Shown piece after piece: positions 1 to 5,535 of a stretch of DNA of 8,243 nt; position 1 is the stretch's first letter; each line of letters opens with the position of its first letter. Source of the stretch: Bacillota bacterium. Its GTDB lineage: Bacteria; Bacillota; Dehalobacteriia; UBA4068. The notes under the pieces were generated by a model. It saw only the letters and a program-made list of their open reading frames with translations, was not told the DNA's origin and did not search any database. The stretch covers positions 1-8,243 of the forward strand of contig JAUMYD010000080.1 of assembly GCA_030528765.1 (NCBI GenBank), in the 5' to 3' direction. The position numbers and the translations under genes are program-made.

Positions 1-44
1 CTCCTAAAGTAGATTTTGGATATTTCCATGGTCTACTTTAGGAG
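1..44. repeat. Perfect 13-bp inverted repeat at the left edge
   Basis: Positions 1-13 (CTCCTAAAGTAGA) are the exact reverse complement of positions 32-44 (TCTACTTTAGGAG), with an 18-base spacer. The repeat starts at the first base of the window, so it may extend further left. No T-tract directly follows the right arm, so it is not a classic intrinsic terminator by itself, although a terminator-like hairpin lies 9 bases downstream. In RNA the left arm would pair with the GGAG of the right arm. It could be a structured 3' end of an upstream transcript, an operator, or the end of a mobile element; the sequence does not decide between these. Confidence 0.6.
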
Positions 45-52
45 GATCATAT

Positions 53-76
53 CACCCATGGTTTCGGGTGTTTTTT
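53..76 (+). terminator. Probable intrinsic terminator of a gene left of the window
   Basis: The stem is CACCC (53-57) paired with GGGTG (66-70), around an 8-base loop, followed directly by six T (71-76). The stem is short but GC-rich, and the immediate T-tract is typical of a Rho-independent terminator on the plus strand. No plus-strand gene inside the window precedes it, so it probably ends a transcript entering from the left. Confidence 0.5.
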
Positions 77-89
77 GTGTATGAAAACG

Positions 90-122
90 AAAAAAGAGAA
101 GAGCTCCTGAAAAGCTCCCTCT
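90..122 (-). terminator. Intrinsic terminator of the dehydrogenase transcript
   Basis: Read on the minus strand, AGAGGGAGCT (122-113) pairs with AGCTCTTCTCT (105-95) as a ten-pair stem with one G-T wobble and one bulged T, enclosing a 7-base loop. A run of T follows (six A at 90-95 on the plus strand, partly shared with the stem foot). It lies about 60 bases downstream of the dehydrogenase stop codon and is the best candidate end of the minus-strand operon. Confidence 0.65.
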
Positions 123-167
123 TTCGCAGACCTCCCGGAAAATCTCTGCGGAAAGCCCCTCGGGGCT
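122..167 (-). other. Two further hairpins in the 3' UTR of the dehydrogenase
   Basis: Between the dehydrogenase stop and its terminator, two more self-complementary elements are visible. CGCAGA (125-130) pairs with TCTGCG (145-150), and flanking TTT/AAA can extend the stem past a bulge. AGCCCC (154-159) faces GGGGCT (162-167) with an almost absent loop. Neither has its own T-tract, so they are more likely 3'-UTR structure than terminators. They form a nearly continuous chain of stems with the elements on either side. Confidence 0.4.
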
Positions 168-168
168 G

Positions 169-206
169 GCAGATTCATATTGCTCAGGAATCTGCTCGTG
201 AGCAAT
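169..206. repeat. Two interlocking perfect 8-bp inverted repeats at the dehydrogenase 3' end
   Basis: GCAGATTC (169-176) is the reverse complement of GAATCTGC (188-195). ATTGCTCA (179-186), inside the loop of that pair, is the reverse complement of TGAGCAAT (199-206). The two stems are therefore interleaved and span the stop codon of the dehydrogenase (184-186). The connecting loops (2, 1 and 3 bases) look too short for both full stems to form at once, so alternative structures are likelier than a full pseudoknot. The pairing is directly visible; the function is unknown. Confidence 0.55.
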
Positions 207-1233
207 CTATCGCTATCTTTATGACCCCATCGAGCCTGTTTTCAAATAAAGCATAGGCTTCATCGATCTTAGAAAGCGGATATGTGTGTGTGATCAGTTC
301 CTCTGTATCGAGACTACCTTCAGCAATAAGCCGCAAGATCTCTTCGCAATCACAGCCATCTACACCGCCGGTCTTGAAGGTCAGATTTTTGCCATACATT
401 TCGGGAAGCGGCAGGAGCTGCGCCCGGTCATAAAGGGCAACCAGCGTAACCAAGGCATTTGGCCGTGCGCACTCCCAGGCAAGGCGGAAGCTCTCCTCCT
501 CCCCAGCAAGCTCCAGCACCACATCCGCGCCACCGTGATCGCTATGCCGGCGGACAAAATCAAGGCAATTCTCAGGTGTGACAGTCAGCACATCCGGATA
601 GTGCGCCTTGATGAATTGAATGCGCTGTTCATCCTTTTCGCAGACGATAATACGTTTTGGATCTTTCAGCATCACGCAAAGCAGAGTGCAGATGCCCGCA
701 GGGCCCGCACCGATGATCAAAACGCTGTCCTCAGCGCTGATCTCCGAAATCCGCGCCGCCCAAAAACCGGTAGCAAGCACATCCCCCACAAGCAGGGCCT
801 GCTGATCGCTGACATTATCCGGGATTTTATTCAGAGCCTGATCAGCAAAGGGCACGCGGACATACTCTGCCTGCCCACCATCGATCCGGCAGCCAAGAGC
901 CCAGCCGCCATTTTGATCGGTGCAGTTGTTCACATAAGAGTGTTGGCAGAAAAAACACTCTCCGCAGAATGTTTCCACATTCACAGTAACACGATCCCCC
1001 GGCTTCACATGGGATACCGCAGCTCCAATCGTCTCTACGATACCGACCATCTCGTGTCCCACAGTTACACCGGGGACTGCACGGGGAACACTGCCATGCT
1101 TAATATGTAGATCGCTTGAGCAGATGCTGGCCAAAGTCACCCTGATGATTGCATCCCGCGCATGCAGAATAGTGGGCTTTGGTTTCTCAAGCAACACGAA
1201 TTTTCCTTTTTCTCTGTAGGTATATGTCAGCAT
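184..1233 (-). CDS. Zinc-dependent medium-chain alcohol dehydrogenase
   Basis: This 349-residue cytoplasmic protein belongs to the zinc-containing alcohol/polyol dehydrogenase (MDR) family, which oxidises alcohols or reduces carbonyls with NAD(P). Visible motifs are catalytic zinc ligands C38 (in ICSSDLH) and H60-E61 (GHE), with D151 in the VGDVLATG stretch. Four structural-zinc cysteines are at C90, C93, C96 and C104. The Rossmann nucleotide-binding GAGPAG is at 175-180, and E199 at the end of the second strand favours NAD over NADP. Length is normal for the family. The start is supported by GGAGG seven bases upstream of the ATG. It lies 51 bases after the nuclease-helicase stop, so it may be the last gene of that transcript. 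The last residues (about 342-349, polar) look like a short extension coinciding with the overlapping inverted repeats. The substrate cannot be told from sequence; threonine, sorbitol or secondary-alcohol activity are all possible. Confidence 0.92.
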   Translation of the reverse strand: MLTYTYREKGKFVLLEKPKPTILHARDAIIRVTLASICSSDLHIKHGSVPRAVPGVTVGHEMVGIVETIGAAVSHVKPGDRVTVNVETFCGECFFCQHSYVNNCTDQNGGWALGCRIDGGQAEYVRVPFADQALNKIPDNVSDQQALLVGDVLATGFWAARISEISAEDSVLIIGAGPAGICTLLCVMLKDPKRIIVCEKDEQRIQFIKAHYPDVLTVTPENCLDFVRRHSDHGGADVVLELAGEEESFRLAWECARPNALVTLVALYDRAQLLPLPEMYGKNLTFKTGGVDGCDCEEILRLIAEGSLDTEELITHTYPLSKIDEAYALFENRLDGVIKIAIDCSRADS

Positions 1234-1284
1234 AGATATTCCTCCACTCCGCGGAACTGCCGAAGCCTGTTCTTTCTCAGAGCA

Positions 1285-2782
1285 TTACTCAACAATTCTG
1301 GCGATCTGCCCGAATAACACAGGTGCATTTACAACAATAACGGCGAGGACTTCGCGTACTCTTGTTACGCCCTGATAAAAAAGGTTGGGATACAGAAAAT
1401 CCGGATTGGGATGGGGTACGCCAGACAAAACTCCCAGCTCATCATAATAAAAGGAATCATCCATCAGCATAACAACTTTATCGAATTCCTGTCCGACAAC
1501 ATGATGGGTATCATAATCTCCTTCATAGCAGGCATAAGGACTATTTGCGAAATGCGGCTTTGAATAGTTGATAAACACGAAACCCTTCCCCTTGTAATAT
1601 TCAATAAGGGCCTGCGCTTCTCCGGTGGTATTGGCATAATTCAAATAAATATTCTGGTACCGCACAGCGGCATCCTGTTTATGGTTCAGATTTCTCATTC
1701 GATCAATAAAGGAATACAGTTCCCTGTTGGCACGAAGTTTTTCCGAAAGGATAAACTCCTTTTTTGGTTTAAGCTCAGTAATTTTCTGTACGATATTCCT
1801 TTTTCTTTCAGCATTGGAGAGTATCTGTTCCGGGTCGGAAGAAAAAATGCAGCTTTGCCCGTTGCGATCCACAGATGCACATATTTCCCAATATTGCGTT
1901 TCTTGGATCCGGTGCACTTCGTCAACCAGAATATAGTTGTATTCATCCAAAAATAGTGCATTGCTTTTCACTTGTCCCACGCTGACGATCGATAAATTCT
2001 CAAGCTCCTGATTGATCTTTTCCTGGCCTTCAGTGAGTTTACCGCAATGAATCAAAAGTGTTTTCCCCTGTCTTGAGATAGTCTTGGCAATATCATAGAG
2101 CAATAATGTTTTCCCTGTTCCCGGCCGGCCGGTCAAATGAAAAAACGTCCCCGGAAAAGCCGGCTCCAGGCCACGCAGCAGATCCTTCTTTATCTGTTCC
2201 TGCGCCTGCGTAAGAAAATATTCTCCCTGAATGAACTTTACCGGTGTTTCCAGGGGAGAAACCAAATATTGTGCTGCCTGGAACATGCCATCTATGTCCG
2301 AAATATAGTCAGCAGCATTTTGCTTCAGAAGCTTGATCACTTCTGAAAAATCCACCTCTTCCAGTTCATCCTCTTCTGTAATCCTATAGCAGCACATCGA
2401 ATCTGTGACAACTGTATATAATAATAGTTTTTTTCCCAGGTGCTTCAAATAATATCGGTTTTTCAAAAGCTGCGCCAAGATCTGCGCAGGGGGGACCATT
2501 ATGGATTTCAGCTCAATATTGATGCAGCATTGCTTCGTAAATTTAAGCAGATCAAACTCTTTGCCGATCCGCGGGATCGTGTAGCCGAAAAAAAAAACCG
2601 TCCAGCTCTTTAATCTGCATGCCCATGCGAACAAGTGCATCCACAAGGATCCGCAGGGATTCGATTTCATGAAAATGCGTACCTCCCCCTGTGTCTTTTT
2701 GCGAAAGGAGTTTTTCTACAGTATTAAATGGAACTTCCTCATGAATTCGTGAAAGCCCATATATGTTCAATGCGCGAGTCAT
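1285..2782 (-). pseudogene. Frameshifted nuclease-helicase (PD-(D/E)XK-like plus SF1/DUF2075 Schlafen-group-3 helicase)
   Basis: The gene starts at the ATG at 2782, seven bases after the Nudix stop, with GGTGAG as ribosome binding site. Its frame closes early at 2552-2554 because of one extra T in a T10 run (2597-2588). Removing one T gives a coherent 498-residue protein. Numbered on that reconstruction, D77 (EFDLL) followed by E90-x-K92 (IELKS) forms a PD-(D/E)XK-like nuclease signature. The Walker A GRPGTGKT is at 218-225, Walker B ILVDEVH at 284-290, a late helicase motif (GQEFDKVVML) at 430-439, and an arginine-containing motif VI (GVTRVREVLAV) at 471-481. These match the DUF2075/Schlafen-group-3 SF1 helicase fold. 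A likely role is ATP-driven processing of nucleic acid; the substrate is unknown. The downstream frame is open back to an ATG at 2670, but those first residues are out-of-frame and unlike the family. Function is lost unless slippage restores the frame or the extra base is a sequencing error. Confidence 0.8.
2588..2597 (-). repeat. Homopolymer T10 (coding strand) at the frameshift
   Basis: Ten consecutive A on the plus strand (T on the coding strand) lie in the codons for the Gly-Phe-Phe-Phe-Gly stretch of the nuclease-helicase. With nine T, the frame reads ...LDGFFFGYTIPRIGKEFDLL and joins the helicase; with ten it reads ...LDGFFFRLHDP and stops 15 codons past the Phe run. Runs of this length are prone to replication and transcriptional slippage and to homopolymer miscalls. 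Confidence 0.85.
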
Positions 2783-2789
2783 ATTTTGC

Positions 2790-3179
2790 TCACCACCCCA
2801 AAAGGCTTTTTATTTTCTCCAGCATTTCTTCATCAGCCGGGCAAAAGCGATAGTTTGAGATTTCAGCAGGGCTGATCCATTTGATTTTCGCATGCTCCAA
2901 TTTCTGCGGGCGGCCTTCGGAAACAACCGCATCGAACAGGCTGAGGTGGATCCTGATATCCGGATATTCATGAACAAGCTCCAGAAGCAGCTCTCCTATG
3001 GAAATGCCTATGGCGAGCTCCTCTCTGCACTCCCGAAACAGTGCCTGCTCCCTGCTTTCCCCGGGCTCAATCTTTCCCCCGGGGAATTCCCATAACAGAG
3101 CCCTTGTCTTATGTGCCGGCCGCTGGCAAATCAAGAGTTTATCTTTTTCCCGGATCAGGGCAGCAACCACTTCTATCAT
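2790..3179 (-). CDS. MutT-like Nudix hydrolase (8-oxo-dGTP diphosphatase type)
   Basis: This 129-residue protein matches the length of bacterial MutT-type nucleotide-sanitising enzymes, which hydrolyse damaged dNTPs such as 8-oxo-dGTP to the monophosphate. The Nudix box spans residues 35-57: G35, E41, R49-E50 and E53-E54 are all present. The glycine normally near the end of the box is an alanine (A56). WEFPGGKIEPGE (30-41) and the C-terminal FCPADEEML (112-120) are typical of MutT-like pyrophosphohydrolases. The frame is open upstream to 3281, but I chose the ATG at 3179 because GGGAGG sits four bases before it and the family begins here (MIEVVAALI). An alternative in-frame ATG lies at 3197. 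The stop is 7 bases before the nuclease-helicase start, so the two are almost certainly co-transcribed. Substrate assignment is by family only. Confidence 0.9.
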   Translation of the reverse strand: MIEVVAALIREKDKLLICQRPAHKTRALLWEFPGGKIEPGESREQALFRECREELAIGISIGELLLELVHEYPDIRIHLSLFDAVVSEGRPQKLEHAKIKWISPAEISNYRFCPADEEMLEKIKSLLGW

Positions 3180-3559
3180 TTTTCCTCCCAAAACCATTAC
3201 CACTCTGTTCTGTGCTTTTCCGAAAGCCAAAAAGACGGTTTCGCCATACCACCAAGTCCGGAAATTCATGCTGCGGAACATCGGCTTTCACAAAAAGCAC
3301 CGAAGCATAGCATCTTCAAACCTAAAAAACTTCCGGCTGGATCGGTTTTTCGTTTTGCAGACTTGTATGGAAGAGCACCTTTTCCCAGCGCGCTGCAGCA
3401 TTTTCTTCCTTGCGGCTGCTTAGGCTTCCGGAGGCTCTTCTGCTCCGGCATTTCCTGCCTGCTTCAAGGGCAGCGTGGCAGAAAACATTTCCCTTTCGGT
3501 GTGACAGCAAGGCTTTCTTTTCCGGAAGAAGGCTCCACCCAGCAGAAGCATAGCTTTCT
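3180..3559. other. 380-base gap between the WYL gene and the Nudix gene
   Basis: No convincing gene is seen. Frames are open on both strands, but they lack ribosome binding sites and recognisable domains. A 6-bp inverted repeat, CCGGAG (3428-3433) and CTCCGG (3443-3448), is present without a T-tract. I found no consensus promoter pointing into the Nudix gene and no clear terminator after the WYL gene, so read-through from the WYL promoter is possible. The length is unusual for an operon spacer; it may hold the decayed remains of a gene or a long leader. Confidence 0.4.
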
Positions 3560-4552
3560 TCATTCTCCGTATAGTGCCAAAACTCTTTGAATCTGCTCCC
3601 GCATGCCTTCCCGCAGCTGCTGTGGCTCCAGAATGAGGGCCTTTTCCCCAAAACCAAAAATCCAGGCAAAAAACCTGGGGCTGACCACAAGCTCCGTACG
3701 GACGATAAAGTGATCCTCGCCATCCGGAATCAGCATCGCATCCAGACCAAGCTGGTCCAGAACTGCATCTGCCAGGCTATTTTCGAAGCGCAGACGAACG
3801 GGGATCTGCTCACCGCTAAACATTCCAAAGGTCCTTTTCGTGTAGACCGCCATATCCAGTGCAGCATAGATATCCTGTCCCTCCCGCTCCTCTTCCATAG
3901 TGTCGATATCAGCCATCTTATCCACCCGAAAATGCTTGATGATCCCTGCCATAGAATCAAAGCCCACCAGGTAATAGTTCTCATCGTCCCAACTCAAAGC
4001 AAAGGGGCTGATGGTGTACCAGTCACCGGCTTTTCTCGGGCGGCGCTCCTTTTGCACGGTATAGCTGAAATAGCGAAAGCGAATTTTTTTGTTTTCCGCG
4101 ATACCTCTGTGAATTTCATCCACATTATAGTAAATAGACTCATTCATGGTCTTGATACGATTTTTTACATATACCTGCCTGTCCAGCAGCTGCGCCTCAT
4201 GGATGCTGGACAGACGCCCGATCTTTCTGATGAGAGACATGGTTTTCTTGTGGGTAATGAATTTTGAAGATTGGACGATATCCACCAGCAGCTTCAGCTC
4301 CGCTAATTCGAAATCACGACTGGCCACATAGTAACCGCTGTTCTTCCCCTTATCGGCAAGGACGATATCCAGACCATAGTTTTGCAGGCACTGAATATCA
4401 TCATAAATACTTTTTCGCTCCGCGGAGATGCCCTGCTGCTTCAACATAGAAATCAGCTGGGCCACTGATACAGGGTGGTTCTCATCGGAATTTCGCAAAA
4501 GGTATTCCATCACATAGATAATCTTCAATTTTTGAAAGGAAGAACGAGACAC
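3560..4552 (-). CDS. WYL-domain HTH transcriptional regulator (YafY/DeoR-like)
   Basis: This is a 330-residue cytoplasmic DNA-binding regulator of the WYL family, whose members sense nucleic acids or related ligands and control DNA-damage, defence or metabolic genes. An N-terminal winged helix-turn-helix occupies about residues 5-78 (AERKSIYDDIQCL is the recognition region). The WYL domain spans about 140-220, with SPFALSWDDENYYLVGFD-type core residues at 182-199 (YYL in place of WYL) and HFRVDKM at 207-213. A WCX-like C-terminal domain (about 250-328) ends in a helix. The start is a GTG preceded by a weak AAGGG. I keep it because residues 1-15 form the first helix of the HTH, which an ATG at residue 15 would remove. 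A consensus promoter lies just upstream, with an inverted repeat overlapping it, which suggests autoregulation. It may control the downstream Nudix and nuclease-helicase genes and the divergent HIRAN gene. Confidence 0.9.
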   Translation of the reverse strand: MSRSSFQKLKIIYVMEYLLRNSDENHPVSVAQLISMLKQQGISAERKSIYDDIQCLQNYGLDIVLADKGKNSGYYVASRDFELAELKLLVDIVQSSKFITHKKTMSLIRKIGRLSSIHEAQLLDRQVYVKNRIKTMNESIYYNVDEIHRGIAENKKIRFRYFSYTVQKERRPRKAGDWYTISPFALSWDDENYYLVGFDSMAGIIKHFRVDKMADIDTMEEEREGQDIYAALDMAVYTKRTFGMFSGEQIPVRLRFENSLADAVLDQLGLDAMLIPDGEDHFIVRTELVVSPRFFAWIFGFGEKALILEPQQLREGMREQIQRVLALYGE

Positions 4553-4584
4553 CGTATCACTGCCCTTTTTGTTTCGTTACTTTC

Positions 4585-4613
4585 ATTATAAAGCGGGAAA
4601 AGCTGGATGTAAA
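4585..4613 (-). promoter_or_regulatory. Sigma-A promoter of the WYL regulator
   Basis: Read on the minus strand, the -35 is TTTACA (4613-4608) and the -10 is TATAAT (4590-4585), separated by exactly 17 bases. This is a near-consensus housekeeping promoter. The predicted start is near 4578, giving a leader of about 26 bases before the GTG at 4552. Confidence 0.8.
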
Positions 4614-4650
4614 CCTCTTTCTGGTCTGTTTATGGGACAGTTTTCCCGCT
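4592..4650. promoter_or_regulatory. Inverted repeat overlapping the WYL promoter, candidate operator
   Basis: AGCGGGAAAA (4592-4601) is the exact reverse complement of TTTTCCCGCT (4641-4650). The centres are 49 bp apart. One arm sits between the -10 and -35 of the WYL promoter and the other lies upstream of the -35. A dimeric repressor bound to both arms could loop across and close the promoter. I saw no other copy of the 10-mer in the window. The pairing is visible; the operator role is inferred. Confidence 0.5.
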
Positions 4651-4916
4651 AAAATAAAAATATCTGAGAAAACAGCCCCCCAAAAAAGGCTCTCTGGCTT
4701 TTTCAAGATTCTCTGAAGCCCTGCCTGTTGTATTCAGGACCGCAGGAAAGAGCAGCGGCACTGCGAAAACAGAGCTGCCCAAAGCTTTTTTAAAGCGAAT
4801 CTGTCCGACAGGCTGTGCTTTGCTTTTATGAACACGCTAAGCAGAAAAGCTGCCAAAAAAAACTTTTTGACCAGGGGGAGAATGCGAAAGAGAAGGATAA
4901 AATGGAGGAATATAGA
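4651..4916 (+). other. Upstream region of the HIRAN gene
   Basis: About 265 bases lie between the inverted repeat and the HIRAN start. I found no -35/-10 pair with good spacing on the plus strand: TTGACC at 4867-4872 has no -10 at the right distance. A small palindrome, CTGTC/GACAG, lies near 4801-4812. The region could hold a non-consensus or activator-dependent promoter or a long leader. Confidence 0.3.
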
Positions 4917-5318
4917 ATGGTGGAAGAAATAATGCCGCAAGGCAAAATGGAAGATAAGTTTGTGACTATAACCGGCTTCAAAAACTATTATGGCTGCGCA
5001 CCCTTTGCCATCGGCAACTTGATCCGATGCAGCAAGGAACCGGATAATCCTTACGATGGAGAGGCCATAAAATGCACCCTGCCTGTGCTCGGCACAGTAG
5101 CTTATATTGCAAACAGTATTCATTCCGTGACAAGGGGTACGATGAGTGCTGGCCGGATTTACGATTCAGTCGGGGATAGGTTTTTCGTTCGGGTAATGTT
5201 TAGCACCGGCTCAATAATCATCTGCAAGCTGGAGAAGAAAAATTTCGCAGAACTGGAAAAAGAGCTGCAGCAGCAGAGTGATTCCGGATGGAGCACAGAG
5301 GGAACTGCAAAAAAATGA
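4917..5318 (+). CDS. Small HIRAN-domain protein
   Basis: This 133-residue protein is mostly one HIRAN domain (about residues 16-105), a fold known to bind single-stranded 3' DNA ends and stalled-fork structures, usually as part of SNF2 helicases but also found alone. Visible features are ITGFKNYYG at 18-26, the EPDNPYDGEAIKC stretch at 41-53 (the family's N-x-x-D-x-x-A-I core), and VAYIANS followed by GTMSAGRIYD at 74-83. The tail (106-133) is charged and probably helical. I chose the ATG at 4917 because GGAGG lies 8 bases before it; the in-frame ATG at 4902, with AGAAGGA before it, is a close alternative (138 residues), and the frame is open to 4815. It is divergent from the WYL regulator and ends in its own terminator. 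Function without a helicase partner is unknown; the helicase may be the nearby minus-strand one. Confidence 0.82.
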   Translation: MVEEIMPQGKMEDKFVTITGFKNYYGCAPFAIGNLIRCSKEPDNPYDGEAIKCTLPVLGTVAYIANSIHSVTRGTMSAGRIYDSVGDRFFVRVMFSTGSIIICKLEKKNFAELEKELQQQSDSGWSTEGTAKK

Positions 5319-5329
5319 ATTTCAGAAGG

Positions 5330-5360
5330 CGGGGAGGCAGAAAACACTGCTCCTCGTTTT
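5330..5360 (+). terminator. Intrinsic terminator of the HIRAN gene
   Basis: CGGGGA-G-GCAG (5330-5340) pairs with CTGCTCCTCG (5347-5356) as a ten-pair stem with one bulged G and one G-T pair around an AAAACA loop, followed by TTTTCT. It starts 11 bases after the HIRAN stop codon. Confidence 0.75.
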
Positions 5361-5481
5361 CTATCTCCAGGAAAAATCCATCCTTTTACACAGCCAGCGT
5401 TCCCCATCGGCGAAGCCCCCTTCGGACGGCATGAAGGTCCAACGAAATGCTACCTGCGTTCTGCAAAAAATCATATATCCG

Positions 5482-5510
5482 TTGTCTTATCCGGAATAGC
5501 ACGGTATAAT
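5482..5510 (+). promoter_or_regulatory. Sigma-A promoter of the amidohydrolase gene
   Basis: The -35 TTGTCT (5482-5487) and -10 TATAAT (5505-5510) are separated by 17 bases. The predicted start near 5517 gives a very short leader to the ATG at 5536, so a leader-based regulator is unlikely. No obvious operator repeat is seen. Confidence 0.8.
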
Positions 5511-5535
5511 GAAAAGAAAAAGGGTGAGGTAGGCC

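Noticed and set aside
1..44. Invertible-promoter interpretation of the 13-bp inverted repeat
   Set aside because: The arms are only 18 bases apart, too close to flank an invertible promoter segment.
286..1110. 274-codon open frame on the plus strand
   Set aside because: It lies entirely antisense to the well-supported zinc dehydrogenase, has no ribosome binding site and no recognisable domain; it is a shadow of codon bias.
3322..3723. 133-codon minus-strand open frame overlapping the WYL gene end
   Set aside because: It starts inside the WYL coding region in another frame, has no ribosome binding site and a low-complexity, basic composition with no family likeness.
3587..4267. 226-codon plus-strand open frame
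   Set aside because: Antisense to the WYL regulator, no start signals and no known domain.
4867..4903. TTGACC ... TAAAAT as a promoter for the HIRAN gene
   Set aside because: The spacing is 25 bases, too long for a sigma-A promoter.
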